Source: Candidatus Geothermarchaeota archaeon (GTDB taxonomy: Archaea; Thermoproteota; Nitrososphaeria; Geothermarchaeales; JDFR-13). Taken from it: 12,149 nucleotides of DNA. The stretch covers positions 1 to 12,149 of the forward strand of contig WAMZ01000138.1 in assembly GCA_015522055.1 (NCBI GenBank). The letters run 5' to 3'. The notes under the pieces are model-generated. The model was not told the origin of the DNA. It saw only the letters and a list, made by a program, of their open reading frames with translations, and searched no databases. Made by a program: the position numbers and the translations under genes. This document shows positions 1 through 6,776 of this stretch, in pieces; position 1 is the first letter of the stretch, and every line of letters starts with the position of its first letter.

Positions 1-165
1 ATCTATAAGGGTTAGAAATAAATTATATATCTCCTCTGGATACTCCCTAAAACCATTGGGGATAAGGATATCATAATCCGTATTGTCCTTCCAATACTTG
101 GACCAGAATACCCTCCTTCTCTTCTCATAATAAGCTGAGTATTTGGCATCAATAATATCGGGCAT
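1..165 (-). CDS. Hypothetical protein, N-terminal fragment (runs off left edge)
   Basis: An open frame starts with ATG at 165 and stays open to base 1, giving 55 residues (MPDIIDAKYS...YNLFLTLID) before the window ends. It reads like real protein, rich in Tyr, Trp, Arg and Asp, with no low-complexity run. An in-frame TAA lies at 181-183, so ATG 165 is the only ATG start available. The competing minus-strand frame at 12-212 is closed at 12 and looks like a shadow. I do not recognise the family; too little is visible to assign a fold. An AT-rich stretch at 193-205 (minus strand AAAAATTTATTC) lies about 34 bases upstream of the start and could be its TATA box. It is divergent from ahbD, so it could share that promoter region, but nothing in the fragment links it to heme. 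Confidence 0.6.
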   Translation of the reverse strand, partial: MPDIIDAKYSAYYEKRRRVFWSKYWKDNTDYDILIPNGFREYPEEIYNLFLTLID

Positions 166-230
166 ATAACAAGGTAATAGTTAACCCACTTGAATAAATT
201 TTTGCACGTCAATCATTGTTGTTTCATTAA

Positions 231-248
231 ATATCTATATCTATATCT
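231..248. repeat. Three tandem copies of ATATCT
   Basis: ATATCT occurs three times in a row at 231-248, directly before the TGCT arm of the inverted repeat at 248-260. The related string TATATCTGC occurs at 242-250 and again at 283-291. It may be simple AT-rich slippage, or a weak direct-repeat binding site near the ahbD promoter. Confidence 0.45.
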
Positions 249-260
249 GCTAAATTAGCA
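248..260. promoter_or_regulatory. Inverted repeat TGCTAA-A-TTAGCA, candidate operator for ahbD
   Basis: The arms TGCTAA and TTAGCA are perfect reverse complements around one central A. The core TGCT-N5-AGCA has the same arms and spacing as the inverted repeat at 6727-6739 in the other heme promoter region. It lies about 20 bases upstream of the likely ahbD TATA element, a place from which archaeal regulators act. No bound protein is known; function is inferred. Confidence 0.4.
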
Positions 261-339
261 TAGATTAATTAATATTTGATATATATCTGCAGAAATATGT
301 ATAGAAATCTACTATTCTGATTAGTCTGGTGAAGGGTTT

Positions 340-1476
340 ATGGATTATAATGAGAGACCTATCCTTGTGTTTTGGGAGGTTACTAGGGCCTGTCCATTGA
401 GGTGTAGGCATTGTAGGGCCGAGGCTATCTTGAATCCATTGCCTGGGGAGCTTGAGACGGATGAGGCAATTTCATTTATTGATAGCTTGACTGGTTTCGG
501 TGAGCCATATCCCGTCCTAATCTTTACTGGTGGGGATCCATTGATGAGGGATGATATTGATAAGCTAATTTGTTATGCTATTGAACGTGGTTTCAGGATT
601 GGTTTGGCTCCATCTATATCTGATAAGCTCGACCCTAGTAGGATCGGTGCGCTTAGGGAGATAGGGGTTAAGTTTATCTCTATTAGTTTGGATGGAGCTG
701 AACCTGATACGCATGATAGTATAAGGGGGATTGAGGGGCATTTCCAAGACACTATTAATAAGCTGTCTCTCTTTAGGGAGAAGGGCTTCATAACACAGGT
801 TAATACAGTTGTGACCCCCGATAATGTTTTTGAGCTCCCGCATATGGTTAGGCTTTTACATGGTCTTGGGATCAGGATTTGGGAGGTATTCTTCCTTATC
901 CAGGTGGGGAGGGGTGTGGATGTTAGGGATCTTGAGCCCCATGAATATGAGGATGTGATACATTTCTTGTATGAGGTTACGCGATACGGCTTTGAGGTTA
1001 GGACTGTTGAAGCACCATTCTATAGGAGGGTGGTTATTTGGAGGAGGGAAGATGATTACGACTCGAGTAACTTCGATATTGATTATGTAGCAAGTAAATA
1101 TGGGTTGGGCAGCTTATATAGGCGTTTGGCCACGGAATTAATTGGGCTTATGGGTGAGCCTGTCCGCGAACCTTCCCCCAAGATAGCGTATACTAGGGAC
1201 GGTAAGGGAGTTATATTTGTGGCATATAATGGTGATGTCTATCCCAGTGGCTTCGCCCCACTAATACTTGGTAATGTTAGGGAGAGCAGTCTAGTCTCGA
1301 TATATAGGGAGAATAGGGTATTGAAGGCGATTAGGATGGGTGAGTTTAGGGGTAGATGCGGCTACTGTGAGTTTAGGGATGTATGTGGTGGTAGTAGGGC
1401 CCGGGCATACATGTCGAGTGGAGACATTCTTGGTGAGGACCCTGCATGTATATATGTACCGGCCTCCACCGGCTAA
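340..1476 (+). CDS. ahbD: AhbD, radical SAM heme b synthase
   Basis: The likely role is the last step of the siroheme-dependent pathway: oxidative decarboxylation of two propionates of Fe-coproporphyrin III to the vinyl groups of heme b. The N-terminal radical SAM motif is C18-x3-C22-x2-C25, within a W-E-V-T-R-A-C context followed by HCRAEA, which is typical of AhbD rather than AhbC. A TGGDPL motif (residues 64-69) matches the GGE-type SAM-binding turn. The C-terminal auxiliary iron-sulfur motif uses C340, C343, C349 and C370, with the GGSRARA stretch of the SPASM/AhbD type. The 378-residue length is normal. ATG 340 is preceded by GGTGA. The gene stands alone on the plus strand and its stop overlaps that of cobA (CTAA at 1473-1476). 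AhbC is the closest alternative, but a better AhbC candidate is present at 4555-5721. Confidence 0.87.
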   Translation: MDYNERPILVFWEVTRACPLRCRHCRAEAILNPLPGELETDEAISFIDSLTGFGEPYPVLIFTGGDPLMRDDIDKLICYAIERGFRIGLAPSISDKLDPSRIGALREIGVKFISISLDGAEPDTHDSIRGIEGHFQDTINKLSLFREKGFITQVNTVVTPDNVFELPHMVRLLHGLGIRIWEVFFLIQVGRGVDVRDLEPHEYEDVIHFLYEVTRYGFEVRTVEAPFYRRVVIWRREDDYDSSNFDIDYVASKYGLGSLYRRLATELIGLMGEPVREPSPKIAYTRDGKGVIFVAYNGDVYPSGFAPLILGNVRESSLVSIYRENRVLKAIRMGEFRGRCGYCEFRDVCGGSRARAYMSSGDILGEDPACIYVPASTG

Positions 1477-2207
1477 TCAATATGCCAGAGTTTATCACGT
1501 AACTTAACTACTTCGCCAACTATTATTACGGCGGGTGGCTCAATATCGCCATATTGTTTTTCTGCGTCAGCTAATCTCGTTATTATCGTCCTCTGGTTGG
1601 GTTTTGATGCATTTATAACTATGGCTAGTGGAGTATCTCCATCCAATACCTTCCTGAGTTCATCGACGATGCTTGGTAGCATCTTGGTCCCCATTAGGAT
1701 AACTAGGGTATCTACATTTGCAGCTATATCTGCTATCCTAACCCTCTTTCTATCCTTCTCCTCGGCTTCCTGTCCAGTTACTACGGCGAAAGATGATGAG
1801 ATCCATCGATTGGTTAGTGGTATGCCTGAATATACTGAGGCCGCTAAGATTGAAGATATGCCGGGTACTACCTCGCATTCTACCCCATTCTCCATTAGAT
1901 AAATGCATTCCTCTTCTCCCCTTCCAAATATATAGGGGTCGCCACCTTTCAGCCTAACAACCTTCTTCCCCTGTTTCGCCTTCTCCAGCATCAGTCTATT
2001 TATCTCCTCCTGAGTATATGTATGTCTCCCCCTTTCCTTACCTACATAAATCCTTTCACACTCTTTTGGGGCATATTCTAGTAACTCTCTTGGGGCGAGT
2101 CTATCATATAGGATTACATCAGCCTCTTTAATTATTTTGATGGCCTTCAACGTAATCAGTTCAGGGTCACCAGGCCCACCGCCGACGATATATACCTTTC
2201 CAGTCAC
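1473..2207 (-). CDS. cobA: Uroporphyrinogen-III C-methyltransferase (SUMT)
   Basis: The enzyme transfers two methyl groups from SAM to C2 and C7 of uroporphyrinogen III, giving precorrin-2, the entry to siroheme and heme in this pathway. The tetrapyrrole methylase signature VGGGPGDPELITLKA is at residues 8-22, and RLKGGDPYIFGRG at 85-97 is diagnostic for SUMT. VVPGISS and GIPLTNR follow. The length of 244 residues fits a stand-alone SUMT without fused CysG or HemD domains. The only plausible start is GTG at 2207: two codons upstream is the hemL stop (2214-2216) in the same frame. A GGAGGG at 2218-2223 inside the hemL tail could serve as its ribosome binding site, with a rather long 10-base spacer. 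It is the last gene of the minus-strand operon, and its stop overlaps that of ahbD by 4 bases. Confidence 0.93.
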   Translation of the reverse strand: MTGKVYIVGGGPGDPELITLKAIKIIKEADVILYDRLAPRELLEYAPKECERIYVGKERGRHTYTQEEINRLMLEKAKQGKKVVRLKGGDPYIFGRGEEECIYLMENGVECEVVPGISSILAASVYSGIPLTNRWISSSFAVVTGQEAEEKDRKRVRIADIAANVDTLVILMGTKMLPSIVDELRKVLDGDTPLAIVINASKPNQRTIITRLADAEKQYGDIEPPAVIIVGEVVKLRDKLWHID

Positions 2208-2213
2208 TATAAT

Positions 2214-3506
2214 CTATCCCTCCTTAATTTTTCTAAGCACCGTTTCAATAGCCTGGATGGTGTTATAGATCTCGGCCTTTCTATGCTCCGATGATGTGAA
2301 GCATGTCTCGAACTGGCTTGGAGGTATATATACCCCTTCCTTAAGGAGCTCGCTATGGAACTTTATGTATAAATTCTTGTCTGAGGCCCTAGCCTTACTG
2401 GGCCTATCCACCCCATCTATTTCTCTTGGGGTGAAGAATACTTGGAACATGCTTGCCAATTGGTTTACCGCGCCGCTTATCCCTAGTTTCTCAAGTAGTT
2501 CCCTCAGGGCATCAGCTATTTTTCTCGCCGCCTCGTTGGCATATTTATATGGGTATCCCCTCTCTAACTCCTCGATTGTTGCTATGCCCGCTACCATTGA
2601 GATTGGGTTTGCGTTGAAGGTCCCTGCATTGAAGACCTTCCCGGTGGGTGTCAACGTCTGCATTATCTCATTCCTAGATGCTATGCAGCCTATTGGGAAG
2701 CCTCCCCCGACAATCTTACCTAGTGTTACGATATCAGGCTCTATATTGTAATATTCCTTGGCTCCGCCTAGGGATACTCTATATCCTGTTACAACCTCAT
2801 CGAATATGAGTAGGGCGGAGTGTCTCTCAGCCTCTTCCTTGAGGGTCCTTAGGAACTCTATGTGTGGGGGTATTAGGCCTGTATTTGCTATTACGGGTTC
2901 TACGATGATTGCGGCTATATCGTCTCCATTTTTAGCCATGAATTTCGTGAATTCCTCGATGTTGTTATACTCGAGTACATATGTTAGGCGTGAGATCTCC
3001 TCCGGGATGCCTTCTGAGGCGCTTATTCCGTAGTGTGATGCCGCGCTCCCGGCCTTGACGAGTAGGTTGTCGTTTGCTCCATGGTAGCATCCGTCGAACT
3101 TGATTATATGCTTCCTCTTTGTATATCCCCTGGCTATCCGGATGGCTGTGACCGTTGCTTCAGTCCCGCTATTCACGAATCGTACCATATCGTAACCATA
3201 GTGTTTAGTTATCTTTTTTGCTAGGTTGATTGCTGATTCATGGGGTGTCCCGTATATCCATCCCTTCTCCAGCTGCTCCAAAACCCTGTCAATGATTTTT
3301 GGGTGGCTATGGCCGAGTATGAGTGGGCCGTAGCCCATTACATAGTCTATCAATATATGGCCGTCAACCGTCTCTATATATGCGCCTCTCCCCCTCTCGA
3401 CGTAGAATGGATAGGGTTTTATCGCCGCCCTAACGGGGCTATTTACGCCTCCAGGGAAATATTTTCTCGCCTCTTCATATAGTCTACGGCTTTTCTCCCA
3501 ATTCAT
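2214..3506 (-). CDS. hemL: Glutamate-1-semialdehyde 2,1-aminomutase
   Basis: This PLP enzyme converts glutamate-1-semialdehyde, made by HemA, into 5-aminolevulinate. Family landmarks are FPGGVNSPVRA near the N-terminus, the NSGTEA turn, FDGCYHGAND, the FDEVVTGYR stretch with the cofactor-contacting Asp, and LGKIVGGGFPIG, in which the Lys (about residue 264) should form the Schiff base with PLP. Length is about 430 residues, usual for HemL. The frame opens further upstream at GTG 3515, but ATG 3506 is preferred: it gives MNWEKSRRLYEEA, the usual family start, and sits 4 bases after a GGTGAT ribosome binding site, the same arrangement as hemB. It begins 12 bases after the hemB stop and ends 6 bases before cobA. 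Confidence 0.94.
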   Translation of the reverse strand: MNWEKSRRLYEEARKYFPGGVNSPVRAAIKPYPFYVERGRGAYIETVDGHILIDYVMGYGPLILGHSHPKIIDRVLEQLEKGWIYGTPHESAINLAKKITKHYGYDMVRFVNSGTEATVTAIRIARGYTKRKHIIKFDGCYHGANDNLLVKAGSAASHYGISASEGIPEEISRLTYVLEYNNIEEFTKFMAKNGDDIAAIIVEPVIANTGLIPPHIEFLRTLKEEAERHSALLIFDEVVTGYRVSLGGAKEYYNIEPDIVTLGKIVGGGFPIGCIASRNEIMQTLTPTGKVFNAGTFNANPISMVAGIATIEELERGYPYKYANEAARKIADALRELLEKLGISGAVNQLASMFQVFFTPREIDGVDRPSKARASDKNLYIKFHSELLKEGVYIPPSQFETCFTSSEHRKAEIYNTIQAIETVLRKIKEG

Positions 3507-3510
3507 CATT

Positions 3511-3516
3511 ATCACC
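3511..3516 (-). promoter_or_regulatory. Ribosome binding site GGTGAT of hemL
   Basis: On the minus strand GGTGAT is followed by 4 bases (AATG) and then ATG at 3506. This selects ATG 3506 over the GTG at 3515, which would itself lie inside the binding site. Confidence 0.6.
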
Positions 3517-3518
3517 AG

Positions 3519-4538
3519 CTAGAAATACTCCTTAATGCTATCCCAATTCTCAGCTATCTCAACCGCGTGATAGGTTAATATTATGTCAGCGCCCGCCCTT
3601 TTTATCGAGTATAGGACCTCAAGTGTTACTCCAAACTCGTCTATCCAACCTTCTTTGGCCGCTGATTTAACCATTAGGTATTCCCCACTTACATTATATG
3701 CTGCTAGGGGTATCCATGGATAACTGGTCTTCACTCTATGTATTACATCTAGGTAGGCTAGGGCTGGCTTGACCATTACTATGTCGGCCCCTTCCTCTAT
3801 ATCAAGGATCACCTCCTTAATCATCTCGTTCCTTAGCCTTGGGTCCATTTGGTATGTTCTCCTGTCCCCAAACCTGGGTGCTGATTCCGCTGCCTCTCTG
3901 AATGGTCCATAGAAGTATGATGCGTATTTTACGGTATAGCTCATGATACCCACGTCGTTAAACCCTTCTCTATCTAGGATGTCCCTTATAGCTCCTACCA
4001 CCCCATCCATCATGTTTGAGGGTGCTACGAAGTCGGCCCCAGCCTCGGCGTGGCTCAACGCCGTCTTTGCCAGGTATTCCAGTGATGGGTCATTATCGAT
4101 TACGATACTTTTAACGCCACCAGTAACCTTTTGGGATATTACTCCACAGTGCCCGTGGCTGGTGTATTGGCATAGACATACGTCGGTGAATACTAGTAAC
4201 TTATTTGAGAAAACCTCTTTTATGGCTCTAAGCGACCTTTGTACCACACCATTTTTATCATATGCTTGGCTTCCATACTCATCCTTCTCCCTAGGTATCC
4301 CAAAAATTATTATCTTGTTTAGGCCTAGTTCCAGCAGTTTCTCGATATAGTCGGTTAGCCCCTCTATGGGGTATCTATATTGGCCTGGTAGACTCTCGAT
4401 TGGGCGTGGTCTCCTCAAATTCTCATCTACAAATATCGGTACGATGAAGTCGTCTAGAGATAGCTTTGTGTCTGCCACCATATCCCTAATAATCTTATCC
4501 CTCCTCAGCCTCCTCGGCCTAACCTTCGGGAATTTCAT
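3519..4538 (-). CDS. hemB: Porphobilinogen synthase (5-aminolevulinate dehydratase)
   Basis: The enzyme condenses two 5-aminolevulinate molecules into porphobilinogen. With ATG 4538 as start the protein has 339 residues, typical of HemB. The two Schiff-base lysines are visible: K204 in SYTVKYASYFYGPFR and K257 in MVKPALAYLD. The metal-binding loop DVCLCQYTSHGHCG carries C121, C123 and C131, so this is the zinc-dependent cysteine-rich type, not the Mg-type with Asp in these places. The frame extends to GTG 4547, but ATG 4538 lies 4 bases after GGTGAT and gives the usual MKFPKVRPRRLRR start. It follows ahbC by 16 bases and precedes hemL by 12, in one operon. Confidence 0.95.
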   Translation of the reverse strand: MKFPKVRPRRLRRDKIIRDMVADTKLSLDDFIVPIFVDENLRRPRPIESLPGQYRYPIEGLTDYIEKLLELGLNKIIIFGIPREKDEYGSQAYDKNGVVQRSLRAIKEVFSNKLLVFTDVCLCQYTSHGHCGVISQKVTGGVKSIVIDNDPSLEYLAKTALSHAEAGADFVAPSNMMDGVVGAIRDILDREGFNDVGIMSYTVKYASYFYGPFREAAESAPRFGDRRTYQMDPRLRNEMIKEVILDIEEGADIVMVKPALAYLDVIHRVKTSYPWIPLAAYNVSGEYLMVKSAAKEGWIDEFGVTLEVLYSIKRAGADIILTYHAVEIAENWDSIKEYF

Positions 4539-4542
4539 AATT

Positions 4543-4548
4543 ATCACC
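4543..4548 (-). promoter_or_regulatory. Ribosome binding site GGTGAT of hemB
   Basis: Minus-strand GGTGAT is followed by AATT and ATG 4538. It is identical to the hemL site in sequence and spacing, and rules against the upstream GTG at 4547. Confidence 0.6.
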
Positions 4549-4554
4549 TATTGG

Positions 4555-5721
4555 TCAGCTATACCACCTTCGGTAGATGGCTTCTACATCTAGGGGGCAG
4601 AGGGGGTCAGACGCATATAGTGAGCCCCCGAGGTAGTATGCCCTCACCCTATCGCCACCTTTACATATATGCTTGAATGGGCATGTGGAGCATTTTCCAT
4701 TCTTCAGATATTTCTCGGTCTGGGTAAAGTATTGGATTGCGGGATGCTCTGGTGTTAATATATCCCTCAACTTCTTTTCCTTAATATTGCCTAGGTTCAT
4801 GAAGTCGACGAATTGGCATGGATAGACGGTTCCATCGGGGTATATGGATACTATCTTCCTTCCACACCCACCCTGTGCCTCTACCAGCTCCATGTATAGC
4901 TTGAACTCCGCCCTAGTCTTCGCTATCTTGTCGGCTATGTATATGCCGTCGAATGGCGCCATTGTAGTCTCTATCTCGAGTATCCCCCTATATTTAATTG
5001 ACGCATTTATCAGGGTGTCCATGAACCATATATACTGCTCAGGTGTTATATACCAGTCTCTCCCCATCTCCAAGGCTCTACCGGCGGCTGAGAGGTGGTA
5101 GAACGTGGCTCTACTGATGCCATTCTCGATACATAGCTTTATGATGTCGGGGACATCCTCGACATTATATCTCGTGACGGTGAACCTAATCCCTGTAGGG
5201 AGCCCAGCCTCTATACAATACCTTAGGCCCATCAAGGTTTTCTCGAAGGCGCCTTCCACACCTCTGAACTCATCGTGCCAATCGGGACGGGGTGAGTCGA
5301 TGGACACACCTATGTATCTAAAGCCCTTTTCCTTTAGCCATCTGGCGGCCTCCCTATCTATTAGGACTCCGTTGGTGCTGAGTACTAGATTTAGATCCTT
5401 CGTTGAGGCATATTCAACTATCTTCTTGAAGTCCCTCCTTACCAACGGTTCTCCACCCGAGAGGATTAGGAGGGGCGACCTAACTTCATTGATCTGGTCA
5501 ATCAGGTCTTTGGCCTCCTCATACCCCAGTTCATCGCCTCTAGATGGGCCTGCCTCGATATAGCAATGGATGCATTTGAGGTTGCATGCATAGGTCGTGT
5601 TCCAAACTATTACTGGCCTGAATACCTCACTGAAACGGCTGGGTAAACCAGCCTTGAATCTACCCTTTATCTTATATGATACTGTTCCGACGCCTGATAC
5701 CATGACGGTGACTGGTATCAT
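4555..5721 (-). CDS. ahbC: AhbC, radical SAM 12,18-didecarboxysiroheme deacetylase (Fe-coproporphyrin III synthase)
   Basis: The likely role is removal of the two acetate side chains of 12,18-didecarboxysiroheme to give Fe-coproporphyrin III. The radical SAM motif is C46-x3-C50-x2-C53 in the context VWNTTYACNLKCIHCY, which matches the AhbC/NirJ group (WNxTxxCNLxCxHCY). The SAM-binding GGEP follows (SGGEPLVRRD), then STNG and the SIDS beta strand. The C-terminal auxiliary cluster ligands are C344, C347, C353 and C375, with GGDRVRA. At 388 residues the length is normal. ATG 5721 is chosen because GGTGAG lies 5 bases upstream; a later ATG at 5703 would shorten it by 6 residues. It starts 10 bases after the ahbAB stop. 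NirJ of heme d1 synthesis is the alternative, but AhbD and the absence of other nir genes argue for AhbC. Confidence 0.88.
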   Translation of the reverse strand: MIPVTVMVSGVGTVSYKIKGRFKAGLPSRFSEVFRPVIVWNTTYACNLKCIHCYIEAGPSRGDELGYEEAKDLIDQINEVRSPLLILSGGEPLVRRDFKKIVEYASTKDLNLVLSTNGVLIDREAARWLKEKGFRYIGVSIDSPRPDWHDEFRGVEGAFEKTLMGLRYCIEAGLPTGIRFTVTRYNVEDVPDIIKLCIENGISRATFYHLSAAGRALEMGRDWYITPEQYIWFMDTLINASIKYRGILEIETTMAPFDGIYIADKIAKTRAEFKLYMELVEAQGGCGRKIVSIYPDGTVYPCQFVDFMNLGNIKEKKLRDILTPEHPAIQYFTQTEKYLKNGKCSTCPFKHICKGGDRVRAYYLGGSLYASDPLCPLDVEAIYRRWYS

Positions 5722-5731
5722 GTTCTCTCAC

Positions 5732-6682
5732 CTAGTCCTTCAACCTTCTAATACTGTATATCTTTTGATAGCTATCGACACCTAAGTCGTCCATGATCTC
5801 CGCTATCCTGGCCTCAAGCCCCTCCTTTTCTACGCCATGTATCATGAAGTATGTATTTAGCCCCCACTCTCCATATATGCTCTCCCTAAGTACGATGTGT
5901 GTAGCTTCGTAGGCCTTCCTCAATAATTCCATGCAGGTTCCGTCGTCGCCTTCGAATACAACCATACAGTTGTATTTGAAGCCGATCTTTTCTCCGTCCA
6001 GGACTCCACCATAGTCTAATATGGTGCCGTCCCTCTCCATCTCCCTCAATATAGATATCAATTCTTCAGGCTCGATTCCGATCTTACCGCTGATCTCCTT
6101 ATAGGGCTCCAGTTTCAAGGGGAGCTTCCTCAAGATCTTAACCGCATTATGATTTAAACCATAGTATGATAGGTCTCTAACTGCCTGTTTTCCTGGTCTT
6201 GGCTCGCTCCATGATATCCCACGGTCTAGGCTATATTTAACTCTGAGCTTGTATGTCTTTACGGATCTCAGGATTATATAATCCTCCACCTTAAACTTTG
6301 ACGCTATCTCCATAACTTGTCTGACTATTTCTTTGTTGCTTTTGCCCCTAATTGTGAACCATGCATTATAGTTTGGATGCCTCCTGATATAATTATGTTT
6401 AACCATCGGGTTTCTCCTTAACTCCTCGGCATATAGTGGGATATAGTCTTCTTTGATGTTGAATGCGACGAGGGCCGATGTATGGCCACTGCTTCTATAG
6501 TTTATTGTGAATCCCACTCTCTTGATAACACCATCGATACTCAATATTTTCAGCGTATTGATTAGCTGGCCTGGCTCTATGCCGAGTTCGGCGGCGATAT
6601 CTGTGTATGGTGTGGGGGTCAAGGGGAATTTATACTGGATATAGTCGAGTATTAATTTGTACTTATTTACTTGGTAGTGCAA
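5732..6682 (-). CDS. ahbAB: AhbA-AhbB fusion, siroheme decarboxylase
   Basis: The protein should decarboxylate siroheme at C12 and C18 to 12,18-didecarboxysiroheme. It consists of two Lrp/AsnC-like modules in one 316-residue chain. Residues 8-160 have a winged-helix part (PYTDIAAELGIEPGQLINTL) and a ferredoxin-like part with KHNYIRRHPNYNAWFTIRG (95-113). Residues 176-316 repeat this with ISGKIGIEPEELISIL and RESIYGEWGLNTYFMIHG (266-283). AhbA and AhbB are usually separate genes, while NirDL of heme d1 synthesis is a known fusion. In the second half, the stretch after the helix-turn-helix (ILDYGGVLDG, 221-230) departs from the Arg-rich RRxGAV type pattern I expect for this family. The start is TTG at 6682 after a very strong GAGGGGAGGGGG. 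It is first in the minus-strand operon. The fold also allows DNA binding, so regulation is possible. Confidence 0.85.
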   Translation of the reverse strand: MHYQVNKYKLILDYIQYKFPLTPTPYTDIAAELGIEPGQLINTLKILSIDGVIKRVGFTINYRSSGHTSALVAFNIKEDYIPLYAEELRRNPMVKHNYIRRHPNYNAWFTIRGKSNKEIVRQVMEIASKFKVEDYIILRSVKTYKLRVKYSLDRGISWSEPRPGKQAVRDLSYYGLNHNAVKILRKLPLKLEPYKEISGKIGIEPEELISILREMERDGTILDYGGVLDGEKIGFKYNCMVVFEGDDGTCMELLRKAYEATHIVLRESIYGEWGLNTYFMIHGVEKEGLEARIAEIMDDLGVDSYQKIYSIRRLKD

Positions 6683-6694
6683 CCCCCTCCCCTC

Positions 6695-6724
6695 TTAATA
6701 AAAAAGCATCCATTTTTTTATTAA
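6695..6724. repeat. Perfect 11-bp inverted repeat at the ahbAB promoter
   Basis: TTAATAAAAAA (6695-6705) and TTTTTTATTAA (6714-6724) are exact reverse complements separated by GCATCCAT. On the minus strand the upstream arm resembles a TATA box and the downstream arm abuts the ribosome binding site of ahbAB. It could be an operator, a leader hairpin if transcription starts further upstream, or a by-product of AT-rich promoter sequence. Confidence 0.6.
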
Positions 6725-6725
6725 A

Positions 6726-6740
6726 TTGCTATAAAAGCAA
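6726..6740. promoter_or_regulatory. Inverted repeat TTGCT-ATAAA-AGCAA, candidate operator
   Basis: The arms TTGCT and AGCAA surround 5 bases. Core and spacing (TGCT-N5-AGCA) equal those of the repeat at 248-260 before ahbD. It directly precedes the hemA TATA-like box at 6741 and overlaps a possible minus-strand TATA box (CTTTTATAG), so a protein bound here could affect both operons. Function is inferred. Confidence 0.42.
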
Positions 6741-6750
6741 AGTATATATA
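6741..6750 (+). promoter_or_regulatory. TATA-like box of the hemA operon
   Basis: AGTATATATA lies 38-47 bases before the hemA ATG. Transcription would begin near 6772, giving a leader of about 15 bases. A second AT-rich element at 6761-6768 would instead give a nearly leaderless transcript at ATG 6788. The sequence does not decide between them. Confidence 0.45.
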
Positions 6751-6756
6751 ATTAAT

Positions 6757-6776
6757 ATGCTATATTATTAAAGCAT
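6757..6776. promoter_or_regulatory. Inverted repeat ATGCT-N10-AGCAT near the hemA transcript start
   Basis: Arms ATGCT (6757-6761) and AGCAT (6772-6776) are reverse complements around 10 AT bases. The half-site TGCT/AGCA equals that of the tighter repeats at 248-260 and 6726-6740, with 5 extra bases of spacing. It would overlap the hemA transcript start, where a bound repressor would block initiation. Confidence 0.35.

Larger units (their letters stand above)
166..339. promoter_or_regulatory. Divergent promoter region between the left-edge gene and ahbD
   Basis: This AT-rich stretch has no convincing reading frame. It holds three tandem ATATCT units, an inverted repeat TGCTAA-A-TTAGCA, and an AT-rich TATA-like element around 279-287 that would place the ahbD transcript start near 310. 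A ribosome binding site GGTGA at 329-333 lies 6 bases before the ahbD ATG. Placement of TATA and start is inferred from archaeal promoter spacing. Confidence 0.55.

Noticed and set aside
12..212. Short closed minus-strand frame of 66 codons at the left edge
   Set aside because: It overlaps the better edge-open frame at 1-165, has a composition poor for a real protein, and its start has no ribosome binding site.
1459..1472. CCGG-N6-CCGG as a bidirectional hairpin terminator at the ahbD/cobA junction
   Set aside because: A 4-bp stem of self-palindromic CCGG units with no T run after it on either strand; it is coding for the end of AhbD.
1791..1841. Possible C/D box RNA on the plus strand (GATGATGA near 1793, CTGA near 1837)
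   Set aside because: No paired internal C' and D' boxes with 10-12 base guides, and the region is coding on the other strand within cobA.
2296..3482. Plus-strand frames of 80-151 codons opposite hemL
   Set aside because: They are shadows of a well-conserved gene, made possible by few stop codons in the antisense strand; no conserved motifs.
4555..5721. Assignment of the operon radical SAM protein as NirJ and the fused decarboxylase as NirDL of heme d1 synthesis
   Set aside because: No nirS, nirF, nirE-type or other heme d1 genes are present, while AhbD is, so heme b synthesis fits better.
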